A stretch of DNA of 64,000 nt from Sulfitobacter alexandrii. GTDB taxonomy: Bacteria; Pseudomonadota; Alphaproteobacteria; Rhodobacterales; Rhodobacteraceae. The translations under genes and the position numbers were made by a program. The notes under the pieces were generated by a model. It searched no databases and had not been told where the DNA came from. It saw only the letters and a program-made list of their open reading frames with translations. The stretch spans positions 124,001 to 188,000 of the forward strand of contig NZ_CP018081.1 in NCBI RefSeq assembly GCF_001886735.1, read 5' to 3'. Shown here one piece after another: positions 26,998 through 35,032 of this stretch; position 1 is the stretch's first letter; each line of letters opens with the position of its first letter.

Positions 26998-29031
26998 GTG
27001 AAAAATAGACCAGATGGAAGCTTTGAAACCATGCTCTCGCCCATCCGCGCAGGCCAGCATACGTTGCGAAATCGTGTCATCATGGGGTCGATGCACACGC
27101 GGTTGGAAACCGAGCCCGACGGCATAGCCAAACAGATCGCATTTTACGCCGAGCGTGCGCGGGGGGAGGCGGCGATTCTGGTCACCGGCGGGTTTTCGCC
27201 CAATGCCGAGGGCATATTCGATCCAGAAGGTCCGAGAATCGATGACCCGGAAGAAGCGCTTGACCTGCGCCCGATCTGCGAGGCGGTGCAGGCCGAAGGC
27301 AGCCTGATCTGCGCACAACTCCTCCACGCCGGGCGCTATGCCAAGATCGAAGGGTGTGTGGCCCCGTCGCCGATCCGCGCTCCGATCAACCGTTTCATCC
27401 CGCGTGAAATGACCGAAGCCGACATTCTCCGTACCATCGAGGATTTTGCCGTGGCGGCCGCCAATGCGCAGGCCGCAGGCTTTGATGGCGTCGAGATCAT
27501 GGGGTCCGAAGGATACCTGATCAACGAATTCACCGTCACCCACACCAACAAGCGCCAAGACGACTGGGGCGGCAGCGCCGCGAACCGCCACCGATTCCCG
27601 GTCGAGATCGTGCGCGCGGTGCGCGAACGTTGCGGCCCCGACTTTCTGGTCATCTACCGGATTTCGGCGGCCGATCTGGTCGAGGGCGGCGCGCCCGCCG
27701 ATGAAATTGCCGCACTGGCCCGCAAGATCGAGGCTGCGGGTGCGGATATCCTGAACACCGGCATCGGCTGGCATGAGGCCCGCGTGCCGACGATCGCCTA
27801 CCCGGTGCCGCGCGGTGCCTGGCGCAAGGCGGCAGCCAACGTCAAAGCGGCGGTGTCGATCCCGGTAGTCGCCTCGAACCGGATCAACACACCCCAGCTT
27901 GCAGAAGACATACTTGCCTCTGGCGATGCGGACATGATCTCGATGGCGCGCCCGTTTCTGGCCGATCCGCATTTCGTGAAAAAGACGCGCGAGGGCCGCG
28001 CAGACGAGATCAACACCTGCATTGCCTGCAACCAGGCCTGCCTGGATTTCATTTTTTCGGACCGGCCGGTCGGATGTCTGGTCAATCCAAGGGCCGGGCG
28101 TGAAACGGAATTCCGGGATACGCCAACCGACACGCCAAAGAAAGTGGCCGTCGTTGGCGGTGGTGCCGCGGGCATGGCCACAGCCGCCGAGGCGGCGCGG
28201 CTGGGCCACGATGTCACCCTGTTCGAAGCGCAGGACAAATTGGGCGGTCAGCTGAATCTGGCCCGCGCCGCACCAGGCAAGGACGAATTCGACGAAACCC
28301 TGCGGTATTATGCCGGTCAGATGCAGAAACACGGGGTCACGCAGCGTCTGGGACAGCGGGCAGAGGCGAGCGATCTTGAGGGATTTGACCATGTGGTCAT
28401 CGCCACCGGGGTCACGCCGCGCATTCCCGACCTGCCGGGTATCGACCATCCCAGCGTCGCGACCTACGCCGAAATTCTGTCCGGTGACCGCGAGGCGGGC
28501 GACCGTGTCGTGGTGATGGGGGCGGGGGGCATCGGTCATGATGTGGCCGAGTTCCTAGTGACCAAACCCGCCGAGACCGCGAATTCCGACGTCTTTTGCG
28601 AAACCTGGGGTGTGGACCCCGAATTTGTCTCCTCGGGTGCCCTGGCGGGCGACCCTCTGGCACCGAAGCCGTCGCGCCGCAAGGTCGTCATGCTGCAGCG
28701 CAAGACCGCTAAACCGGGCGCGGGGCTTGGTGTTTCGACAGGGTGGATCCTGCGCAACGCGCTGCGCAAACATGGGGTCGAGGCAATGGGCGGGGTGACC
28801 TATGAACATATCGACGATGCGGGGCTGCACATCGTCGCGGACGGAAACCCGACGGTCATCGCAGCCGATACAATTGTGCTGTGCACCGGTCAGGAACCGG
28901 AACGAGCCCTGGCCAAAGAGGTTGTAGCGCGCGGCGTCCCGGTTACGATGATCGGCGGGGCAAAGGAGGCCGCCGAACTGGATGCGCTGCGCGCCATTGA
29001 TGAGGGCGTGCGCCTGGCGCAGGATCTCTGA
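26998..29031 (+). CDS. 2,4-dienoyl-CoA reductase-like flavo-iron-sulfur oxidoreductase (FadH family)
   Basis: 677 residues. Translation most likely starts at GTG 26998, because GAGGAGGAG ends 7 nt before it; an ATG at 26953 lies within the operator. N-terminal FMN TIM barrel of the old-yellow-enzyme type (LSPIRAGQHTLRNRVIMGSMH, then the EIMGSEGYLINEF active-site loop). The 4Fe-4S motif has Cys341, Cys344, Cys348 and Cys360. The C-terminal part is an FAD/NAD(P)-binding domain with VAVVGGGAAGMATA. Such enzymes reduce dienoyl-CoA esters or enones in unsaturated acyl chains. Divergent from the degradation operon with a shared operator, which ties it to the same pathway. Confidence 0.92.
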   Translation: MKNRPDGSFETMLSPIRAGQHTLRNRVIMGSMHTRLETEPDGIAKQIAFYAERARGEAAILVTGGFSPNAEGIFDPEGPRIDDPEEALDLRPICEAVQAEGSLICAQLLHAGRYAKIEGCVAPSPIRAPINRFIPREMTEADILRTIEDFAVAAANAQAAGFDGVEIMGSEGYLINEFTVTHTNKRQDDWGGSAANRHRFPVEIVRAVRERCGPDFLVIYRISAADLVEGGAPADEIAALARKIEAAGADILNTGIGWHEARVPTIAYPVPRGAWRKAAANVKAAVSIPVVASNRINTPQLAEDILASGDADMISMARPFLADPHFVKKTREGRADEINTCIACNQACLDFIFSDRPVGCLVNPRAGRETEFRDTPTDTPKKVAVVGGGAAGMATAAEAARLGHDVTLFEAQDKLGGQLNLARAAPGKDEFDETLRYYAGQMQKHGVTQRLGQRAEASDLEGFDHVVIATGVTPRIPDLPGIDHPSVATYAEILSGDREAGDRVVVMGAGGIGHDVAEFLVTKPAETANSDVFCETWGVDPEFVSSGALAGDPLAPKPSRRKVVMLQRKTAKPGAGLGVSTGWILRNALRKHGVEAMGGVTYEHIDDAGLHIVADGNPTVIAADTIVLCTGQEPERALAKEVVARGVPVTMIGGAKEAAELDALRAIDEGVRLAQDL

Positions 29032-29057
29032 ACCGAGGCTCGGGCAAGGGGGAAACT

Positions 29058-30578
29058 ATGCTGACCGACGTCATCCGCGCGGGGCGCGCTGATCTGTATT
29101 CGATCTTTCGAACCCGCGCACATGACTGCGCCCGCGCCCTCGCCATCGAGGACGGCAGCAGGAAACTGACCTATGCAGAACTGCTGGAGCGGGTCGATCG
29201 TCTGGCGGCTGTCTTTCTGGCACGAGGCGTGGCGCCCGGAGACAGGATCGCGATCCTGTCGCATAACCGCTCAGAATACCTGGAGGTCGAACTTGCAGCA
29301 GCGGGAATCGGCGCGATCGTCGCCTGTCTGAACTGGCGGCTTGCCCCCGATGAACTGCGGCACTGCATCGATCTGGTCGAGCCGGTTCTCGCGGTTGTCG
29401 AACCGGAACTTTCAGAAGCTTACCGCGCCGTCGCGTCGACACCCTGTCTAACCGTCGGGCCAGACCTGGAAACGGCCATTGCCGGGGTCGAGCCGGACCC
29501 GCGCACCGGAACCATGGTTGACGACCCCGAGGCCGGTCTGACGATCCTCTATACCTCGGGGACCACGGGCCTGCCCAAGGGGGCGCATATCAGCCACCGC
29601 GCGCATATCGCCCGATCCATGGTTTTTGCGGCCCAGCTGGCGCTGGATCCCGGCGACGGGTTCATCGCCTGGGCGCCGATGTTCCACATGGCCTCCACCG
29701 ATCATGCGCTGGCAACGATCCTGCGGGGCGGGACCGTGGTGATGGTGGACGGGCTGCAGCCCGCCGTCATCAACGAGGCGCTGTCACGCCACAGGATCGG
29801 CTGGTTCGTGATGATGCCCGGGGCACTGGAGGCTTTTATTAACGAACGGCACGCCAACCCTTTGCCGCTGAAGGGGATCAAGGTTTGCGGCGCAATGGCT
29901 GATCTGGTGCCGCCGCATCAGATCGCGGAACTGACCGGTCTTCTGGACACGCCCTATCTGAATTCCTTCGGGGCGACCGAAACCGGCCTGCCGCCGGGAA
30001 CCGCCGATCTGATCGCGCCGGGTGTGACCCCGGACCGGCTGTCCAAGCGCATCAGCGCCTTTTGCGAGGTGCGGCTGGTCGATCCCGACGACCGCGAAGT
30101 CCCCGATGGAACGCCGGGCGAAATGGCGCTTCGGGGTTCGACGCTGTTTTCCGGGTACTGGAACGCCGACGACACCAATGCCCGTGACTTTCGCAACGGC
30201 TTTTTCCACATGGGCGATCTGTTCCGGCGCAATGCGGACGGCACCGTCGACTTTGTGGATCGGGCGAAATACCTGATCAAGACCGGAGGTGAAAACGTCT
30301 ATCCGGCGGAAATCGAACGTGTGCTTCTTTCCCATCCCGATGTGATCGATGCTGCCGTGGTCAGGGCCTTCGACGCGAAATGGGGGGAAAGCCCGGTGGC
30401 CTTTGTCGCCTGTGACGATGACGGGCCGGATGCCGAGGCGCTGCTGAACTTGTGCCGCGAAAGCCTGGCTGGCTATAAGCGACCGCGCGAAATTCGCTTC
30501 ATCGCGTTCGAGGACTTTCCCAGATCGACCAGCGGAAAGGTCCAGCGGCATATCCTCGAAGCCCGGCTCGCAGATTAA
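29058..30578 (+). CDS. AMP-forming acyl-CoA ligase
   Basis: 506 residues, AAGGGGG 6 nt before ATG 29058. Adenylate-forming signature TILYTSGTTGLPKGAH at about 162-177, FGATETGLPPG adenine motif, HMGDLFRRN hinge and a C-terminal lid ending FPRSTSGKVQRHIL with the catalytic Lys. Size and motifs match the medium/short-chain acyl-CoA and fatty-acyl-CoA synthetase subgroup. Only 26 nt follow the flavoenzyme gene, so the two are co-transcribed under the 26945 operator. Confidence 0.92.
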   Translation: MLTDVIRAGRADLYSIFRTRAHDCARALAIEDGSRKLTYAELLERVDRLAAVFLARGVAPGDRIAILSHNRSEYLEVELAAAGIGAIVACLNWRLAPDELRHCIDLVEPVLAVVEPELSEAYRAVASTPCLTVGPDLETAIAGVEPDPRTGTMVDDPEAGLTILYTSGTTGLPKGAHISHRAHIARSMVFAAQLALDPGDGFIAWAPMFHMASTDHALATILRGGTVVMVDGLQPAVINEALSRHRIGWFVMMPGALEAFINERHANPLPLKGIKVCGAMADLVPPHQIAELTGLLDTPYLNSFGATETGLPPGTADLIAPGVTPDRLSKRISAFCEVRLVDPDDREVPDGTPGEMALRGSTLFSGYWNADDTNARDFRNGFFHMGDLFRRNADGTVDFVDRAKYLIKTGGENVYPAEIERVLLSHPDVIDAAVVRAFDAKWGESPVAFVACDDDGPDAEALLNLCRESLAGYKRPREIRFIAFEDFPRSTSGKVQRHILEARLAD

Positions 30579-30598
30579 TTTTCGCTCTGACCCGATCG

Positions 30599-30686
30599 TC
30601 ACCCCGCCACGCCCGTTCGCCCCACTAGCGATATAAGCGTTCCTTTCATCGTTGCGATGAGCTTCTCATCCCCGCCCTTTGGAGTA
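30599..30686 (-). pseudogene. remnant of a PaaI-type thioesterase C-terminus
   Basis: Read on the minus strand this stretch encodes KGGDEKLIATMKGTLISLVG followed by RTGVAG and a stop. It matches the C-terminal end (DEKLVATMTGTLMALIGRAG) of the intact thioesterase at 35033-35488 at roughly three of four positions. Nothing recognisable precedes it, so only the last 25-30 codons remain. Because the two copies differ, it is an old paralogue fragment rather than a recent duplication. Confidence 0.75.
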
Positions 30687-31041
30687 GCCCCCTGAAAGAG
30701 GTCCACCAACTGGGATAGATTGACCCGCGATTGATGTGCTGCCCTCTGTCGGACCACAGGGCTGCGGGTATTCCGGGGGATTGAGCTCAGGAGGATTCTT
30801 CGATCCCTAAGCCATTAATCAGCGCGATCGGTGGTTTGTTCCAGGTTGCGCTGTGGGAGCAGCAGGTAACCCGGCGCTTCGCACGGACGGGCATGGAATG
30901 CCGGCAAGTGCCGGTTGACGCTGCTGCGGGCCTTCAAGGGAAAGTCGGCGACTATCCGATGTGCGGGACAAAGCGGACATTCGCCAAGCGACCTCAAACG
31001 TCCGGTTCTGTACTGCGGCCCGACAAAACGATATCAAGTGA
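30687..31041. other. non-coding stretch, no gene recognised
   Basis: Some 355 bp between the thioesterase remnant and the GST gene. Short open frames exist on both strands but none has a ribosome site or a recognisable product. The part from 30830 to 31050 has the look of a dispersed intergenic sequence or eroded element; that is an impression, not a demonstrated repeat in this window. Confidence 0.35.
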
Positions 31042-31746
31042 TCAGCGGTCAGCCGATCGCACCTGTGTAACTGTCTTCTTCGGCCCTCCTGTCTGCATGA
31101 TCTGGGACAGGTAAGAATTGCGCCGTCTGATGAAGTCACGCAGAAGGGTCGGGTAATCTTCACTGACGGCATTCTTCACAGAAACCCGACGCTCCAGTTC
31201 ATGTCGCCAGGCCCTTACACGGGCAAGCCCTGTGAAGACGCCAAACTCTCCGATGGTGTCAAAAACGTCGAAATAGCGGAAGACCGGGCCGAATACGACA
31301 TCGACGAGGCTGAACCGGTGGCCATCGAACCATGGTCCCTCCCCAAGCTCCGCGTCCAGCCGAAGGAACTTTGAGCGGAGCGCCGCCACTTTTTCTTCCA
31401 ACGCTTTCTCGTTCGGCGCCGAGTAGAACCCCGCAATGTCGTTCAAGACAGCAGATCCAAATTCAATCCAGGCACGGTGGCGGGCGCGATCGAGAGCGTC
31501 GTGCGGATGGAGCGCGTGGGGTTGTGTATCCTCAAGATATTCGAGGATAACCGCAGATTCGAAAATCGGCGTCCCGTCCACAACCAGGACAGGCGTCTTG
31601 CCCAGCGGAGATATGGCAAGAAACCAGTCGGGCTTGTTCGAAAGATCGATGTCAGTTCTCTCGAACGTGACACCTTTCTCAGTGAGCGAGATCGCCGCGC
31701 GCTGCACATATGGGCAGAGCGCATGGCTAATGAGGTGGAGGCTCAT
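31042..31746 (-). CDS. glutathione S-transferase family protein
   Basis: 234 residues. N-terminal thioredoxin-like domain (1-78) with HALCPYVQRAAISL, a possible active-site Cys11, cis-Pro motif LGKTPVLVVDG and the glutathione gamma-glutamyl site FESAVILEYLED. The all-helical C-terminal domain follows, including WFDGHRFSLVDVVFGPVF. The cysteine rather than a tyrosine or serine suggests an omega/beta-like or thiol-transferase type. Its ATG overlaps the DoxX stop (ATGA), so the pair is one operon facing the MarR regulator. A detoxification role is likely. Confidence 0.88.
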   Translation of the reverse strand: MSLHLISHALCPYVQRAAISLTEKGVTFERTDIDLSNKPDWFLAISPLGKTPVLVVDGTPIFESAVILEYLEDTQPHALHPHDALDRARHRAWIEFGSAVLNDIAGFYSAPNEKALEEKVAALRSKFLRLDAELGEGPWFDGHRFSLVDVVFGPVFRYFDVFDTIGEFGVFTGLARVRAWRHELERRVSVKNAVSEDYPTLLRDFIRRRNSYLSQIMQTGGPKKTVTQVRSADR

Positions 31747-32177
31747 GTTGTCTCTCCCGCCATCTGCACGTTACCGGGCGCGAAGGAAGGGCTGAGGGCG
31801 AAACGGCCGTCGCCCAGAAGCCCTTGCACGATGGCAAGCAGCGTCAGATAGGCCGGGTATTCCCACCCGCCGTTCTCGTATCCGAACATCCAGCCGTTTC
31901 CGGAGTGAGCCCAGGTCGCACCGGCCAGGATGGGCACGGTCGCCGATGCGACCCACCGAGCCTGTACGCCGAGGACCAAAAGGGCACCGGCAATCGCCTC
32001 GACTGCAAAGACCATATAAGCAAACCAGCCGGGCAGCCCGATCGAAATGAAGAACTGCGCCGTTCCGGGAAGTGTGAAAATGAAGAGCTTGAGAAACAGG
32101 CTGTGCGCCAGGAACATGATCCCGAGTGCTATACGGAGCAGGAATATCCCAAATTCTGTGAGGTGCGATTGTGACAT
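31743..32177 (-). CDS. DoxX-family membrane protein
   Basis: 144 residues with four hydrophobic segments: FGIFLLRIALGIMFLAHSL, FFISIGLPGWFAYMVFAVEA, a third after ARWVASATVPIL and a fourth at YLTLLAIVQGLLG. GWEYPAYL is typical of the family. DoxX proteins are small inner-membrane proteins linked to quinone or thiol redox stress. First gene of the doxX-gst operon, divergent from the MarR gene. Confidence 0.85.
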   Translation of the reverse strand: MSQSHLTEFGIFLLRIALGIMFLAHSLFLKLFIFTLPGTAQFFISIGLPGWFAYMVFAVEAIAGALLVLGVQARWVASATVPILAGATWAHSGNGWMFGYENGGWEYPAYLTLLAIVQGLLGDGRFALSPSFAPGNVQMAGETT

Positions 32178-32195
32178 GATATGATCCCATATGTC

Positions 32196-32236
32196 GATGC
32201 ATTGGCATCTATATATGCCGCGTCATATGCCGCGTC
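32196..32236. promoter_or_regulatory. putative MarR operator region
   Basis: Between doxX and the MarR gene lie an inverted repeat GATGC-ATTG-GCATC (32196-32209) and, directly after it, a perfect tandem repeat of the 12-mer ATATGCCGCGTC (32213-32224 and 32225-32236). Either may be the binding site of the MarR protein. The sequence is unrelated to the TCTAACA operator. Confidence 0.5.
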
Positions 32237-32275
32237 AAGGTTGATGCACTTACATGTACATGATAGGTGCTGGGT

Positions 32276-32704
32276 ATGAACGAGATTGACCATGCTACTG
32301 AGGCCGCCTGGACAGCCCTCATGACTAAAAGCCGCGTTTTGCTTGAGGCTGTCGAAACGTCTCTGAAATCGGCAGGATACCCGCCACTTGCATGGTATGA
32401 CGCGCTTCTGGAACTCGAGAAGGCAGGCCCAGACGGACTCCGGCCATTCGAACTCAAAGACCGGATTTTGTTACCCCAATACGGTACATCGCGGTTGCTG
32501 AACCGTATGGTGAAAGCAGGGCTGGTGGACCGACAGGACTGCTTGGAAGATGGGCGAGGTCAAAACATTTCTATCTCTGAAAAGGGTAAATCTGTCAGGA
32601 GGGCGATGTGGCCGATCTATGAACGGGTTCTGTCGGAAAGGATCGGCGCAAAGCTGAAACCCAAAGACGCCGCTCAATTGGCCACGCTACTCTCAAGGCT
32701 CTGA
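32276..32704 (+). CDS. MarR-family transcriptional regulator
   Basis: 142 residues from ATG 32276 (a GTG at 32267 is also possible). Winged-helix MarR fold: LAWYDALLELEKAGPDGLRP, the recognition segment QYGTSRLLNRMVKAGLVDRQ and wing EDGRGQNISISEKGKSVRRA, then the dimer helix LSERIGAKLKPKDAAQLATL. One-component repressor, probably of the divergent doxX-gst operon and itself. Base composition looks lower in GC than in the catabolic operons, consistent with later acquisition. Confidence 0.88.
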   Translation: MNEIDHATEAAWTALMTKSRVLLEAVETSLKSAGYPPLAWYDALLELEKAGPDGLRPFELKDRILLPQYGTSRLLNRMVKAGLVDRQDCLEDGRGQNISISEKGKSVRRAMWPIYERVLSERIGAKLKPKDAAQLATLLSRL

Positions 32705-32743
32705 AGTCTCGGTCGACTGACGCGAAACCTGTCTGTGACTTTC

Positions 32744-32784
32744 CACGCTAAGTGGCCCTGAATTTTTTTTCACGTTAATTGGCC
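32744..32784. repeat. two imperfect 14-bp repeats, possible IS21-like end
   Basis: CACGCTAAGTGGCC (32744-32757) and CACGTTAATTGGCC (32771-32784) agree at 12 of 14 positions with a 27-bp period, separated by a T8 run. Read on the minus strand the stretch begins TGTCGGCCAATTAACGTG. Tandem end repeats starting with TG are typical of IS21-family termini. No IstA/IstB genes are nearby, so it would be a solo end. Confidence 0.35.
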
Positions 32785-32793
32785 GACAGTTGC

Positions 32794-33029
32794 CTATGTC
32801 GGTGTGCGAAGGGTGTTTCGGGCTGTTTCGACGTCCTTTCGCATCCAACAGACTTCTGCGTGATCGTTGATAAATCCCATGGCCTGCATGAATGCATATA
32901 CGGTGGTCGGTCCCACGAATTTGAAGCCAAGCTTTCGTAGGTCTTTGGAAAGGGTCTCGGACGCTGGTGATTTGGACCGCATTTGTGGCAGTGCGTCGTC
33001 CTTGGCAGGTTCATATAGCCAGATGAATG
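32794..33029 (-). pseudogene. tag: tag, 3' half (DNA-3-methyladenine glycosylase I), separated by an IS
   Basis: The minus-strand frame runs from the insertion point through FIWLYEPAKDDALPQM, SETLSKDLRKLGFKFVGPTT and VYAFMQAMGFINDHAEVC to a TAG stop at 32794. It matches the C-terminal half of Tag, the base-excision glycosylase for 3-methyladenine. The zinc ligands His and Cys of NDHxxxC are kept. The 5' half continues on the other side of the IS256-type element at 34455 onward. The gene cannot make a working protein here. Confidence 0.85.
33022..33029. repeat. target-site duplication, left copy
   Basis: GATGAATG, identical to 34455-34462. It directly flanks the left end of the IS256-family element. 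Eight-base duplications are usual for this family. Confidence 0.85.
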
Positions 33030-34454
33030 GGTCACGTCCCTTGGAGAGGTGTAACTCTGGGTCGCGCCCTTGATGGCGTCCGCGTTCCGCATGAGGCGCT
33101 GTAGGACGGCATCAAGGGCGCGGTGGTCATCGGAAAATTTTCGGTAGGGTCGGGTTGCTGAACCAACCTGAACCGAAGGAAGACCCCGATGACCAAACCC
33201 ATGATGGACCTGCGAGAGCTTGTGGAGAAGAGCGCAGACGCCGATCTTCTTCGAGATATGATCGGTTTTGCCGCCGAGCGGCTGATGGAACTCGAGGTTG
33301 GCGCGAAGACAGGCGCCGACTATGGCGAGAAGAATCCGGCACGGCTTGTGCAGCGGAACGGTTACCGAGATCGGGACTGGCAGACGCGGGCCGGGAACGT
33401 GGAGTTGCGCATCCCAAAGCTGCGCAGCGGCAGCTATTTCCCGTCCTTTCTCGAGCCGCGCCGGGCCACCGAGAAGGCCCTGACGGCGGTCATTCAGGAG
33501 GCCTATGTCCACGGCGTCTCGACCCGATCCATGGACGATCTGGTCCAGGCGATGGGCGGGACCGGCATCTCGAAGAGCCAGGTCAGCCGCCTGTGCGAGG
33601 AAATCGACGAACGCGTCGATACTTTTCTCACCCGCCCGATCGAGGGCGAATGGCCCTACCTCTGGATCGACGCCACCTATCTCAAGGTCCGACAGGGCGG
33701 TCGTATCGTCTCCGTCGCCGTGACCATTGCCGTCGGCGTCAACACGGACGGGCGCCGCGAGGTGCTGGGCATGTCCATCGGGCCGTCCGAGGCCGAGACG
33801 TTCTGGACCGATTTCCTGCGCGACCTGGTGCGCCGCGGACTGAACGGGGTGAAGCTGGTGATCAGCGACGCACACGAGGGGATCAAGGCTGCCACGGCGC
33901 GTGTCCTGTCCACCACCTGGCAGCGCTGCCGCGTGCATTTCCAGCGAAATGCGCTCGCCCATGCCGGCAAGAGCAGCCGTCGCGTCATATCAGCCTTCAT
34001 CGCCACCGCCTTCGCCCAGCCGGACCATGCGGCGGCCAAGACCCAATGGCGAAACGTCGCCGACCAGATGCGGGGCAAGCTGCCCAAGCTCGCGACCCTC
34101 ATGGATGGCGCCGAGGAGGACGTGCTGGCCTACATGACCTTCCCCCAGCAACACCGGGCGAAGTTACACTCGACCAATCCGATCGAACGTCTGAACGGCG
34201 AGATCAAGCGGCGCACCGATGTCGTCGGGATCTTTCCCAATGAAGCCTCGATCCGGCGTCTCGTCGGCGCGATCCTGATGGAGCAGACTGAGGAATGGGC
34301 CGTCCAGCGCTCTCGCTACATGACACTGGAAACCTTGGGCCCGTCTGCGATGATCCCATCGTCAGCCTGCCTGCCGCGCAGACGGACTGACCAGCTCGGC
34401 GCGCCGAAAACCAGCTGGCCAGCCTTGAGCTACACCACCAATTGGGACGTGATC
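33030..34454 (+). mobile_element. IS256-family insertion sequence (1425 bp)
   Basis: Left end GGTCACGTCCC and right end GATCACGTCCC (read inward) agree at 10 of 11 positions, and weaker similarity continues inward to GGTGTA(A/G)CTC. The element carries one transposase gene and is bracketed by the 8-bp duplication GATGAATG. Both flanks belong to one tag gene, so the insertion site is known to the base. The transposase carries a late frameshift, see its entry. Confidence 0.9.
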
Positions 34455-34568
34455 GATGAATGCGGCGAAGGAGCCTTCCTCTTGGACGACCTCGAAAGTA
34501 CGGCGAGCGTTGTTGATCACGGCTTCGATCTTGCCTCGATAGCGAACAATTCCTTCATCGGCAAGTAG
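33189..34568 (+). CDS. IS256-family (mutator-type) transposase, C-terminus frameshifted
   Basis: DDE transposase with Asp161 in LWIDATY, Asp227 in ISDAHEG and the glutamate of [13 protein letters not shown] near 333. The start [20 protein letters not shown] is typical. The family usually ends shortly after YMTLET with a DDPxVSLPA tail. Here the tail ([14 protein letters not shown], stop at 34388-34390) is in another frame, implying a one-base deletion near 34343. The present frame therefore runs 60 codons further, through the right IS end into tag DNA, giving 459 residues instead of about 400. The catalytic core is intact; whether the altered tail still permits transposition is open. Confidence 0.88.
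   Translation: MTKPMMDLRELVEKSADADLLRDMIGFAAERLMELEVGAKTGADYGEKNPARLVQRNGYRDRDWQTRAGNVELRIPKLRSGSYFPSFLEPRRATEKALTAVIQEAYVHGVSTRSMDDLVQAMGGTGISKSQVSRLCEEIDERVDTFLTRPIEGEWPYLWIDATYLKVRQGGRIVSVAVTIAVGVNTDGRREVLGMSIGPSEAETFWTDFLRDLVRRGLNGVKLVISDAHEGIKAATARVLSTTWQRCRVHFQRNALAHAGKSSRRVISAFIATAFAQPDHAAAKTQWRNVADQMRGKLPKLATLMDGAEEDVLAYMTFPQQHRAKLHSTNPIERLNGEIKRRTDVVGIFPNEASIRRLVGAILMEQTEEWAVQRSRYMTLETLGPSAMIPSSACLPRRRTDQLGAPKTSWPALSYTTNWDVIDECGEGAFLLDDLESTASVVDHGFDLASIANNSFIGK
34455..34462. repeat. target-site duplication, right copy
   Basis: GATGAATG, the second copy of the duplicated target, directly after the right end of the IS256-family element. Confidence 0.85.
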
Positions 34569-34767
34569 GCGCTCAATGTCGTTGTCGTCAAAGTTCGCAA
34601 CTCCCCGAAAGTCGAACCCGGCGAAGGCAGCACGAAAGTTCTCGCGCTTGGCCAGAATGGTGCGCCAGCTCAGCCCTGACTGGAAACTCCGGCGTGACGG
34701 CAGCCCATCGGCACCGTGGGCGTCCATCCGTTCCAATTACGGTTGCAGCATCAGGCCGCTGCCGCAT
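34455..34767 (-). pseudogene. tag: tag, 5' half (DNA-3-methyladenine glycosylase I), with internal deletion
   Basis: From ATG 34767 the minus strand encodes TVIGTDGRPRCRWAAVTPEF, the Tag N-terminus including the first zinc Cys. The frame then jumps directly to FQSGLSWRTILAKRENFRAA and on to EGSFAAFI at the IS junction. The segment normally between them (about 25 residues containing YHDTEWG and the second zinc ligand) is missing and the frame shifts by one. Joining this half with the left half across one copy of GATGAATG restores FAAFIWLYEP. The gene thus has two independent lesions. Confidence 0.82.
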
Positions 34768-34863
34768 AAACTTGAACAGAAACCGAACCAGATCCTCCGT
34801 TACGATACAGTCTCAGCTCTCCGAAAAACCCTGACGACGGACAATCGGCGACCGCACTGCTAA

Positions 34864-34971
34864 AAGCTAACATTACCGCTTGACAGGTCTGAACCTGCTG
34901 GCGGCGATCTGGATACCGCGCGCGCCTACGGGAAACGGTTGGCCGAGGTCGCGAGCCGCTGGAACAGCTGA
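34864..34971 (+). pseudogene. possible C-terminal remnant of an NAD(P)H-dependent oxidoreductase
   Basis: A plus-strand frame reads EPAGGDLDTARAYGKRLAEV followed by ASRWNS and a stop. This resembles the last helix of flavodoxin-like NAD(P)H oxidoreductases (WrbA/NQO type). Upstream the frame is closed and no start is visible. Similarity over one helix is weak, so the assignment is tentative. The rest of 34768-35032 shows no gene. Confidence 0.3.
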
Positions 34972-35032
34972 TCCAGCTGTCTGAATAATCGGCCCGACCG
35001 CCCGGATCGGATGTGCTGCGGCCGGGTTGCGC

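Noticed and set aside
32775..33962. A 395-codon minus-strand frame across the tag remnant and the transposase gene.
   Set aside because: It is the shadow of the IS256 transposase in another frame and does not use the Tag reading frame.
34321..34390. Programmed frameshifting in the IS256 transposase.
   Set aside because: IS256 elements normally use a single frame, and there is no slippery heptamer at the change; a simple deletion is the better explanation.
34870..34930. A plus-strand reading LTGLNLLAAIW that recalls the C-terminal end of Tn3-type transposases.
   Set aside because: Only a few residues fit and the following codons do not; the other frame, resembling an oxidoreductase C-terminus, extends further to a stop. 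Neither is strong.
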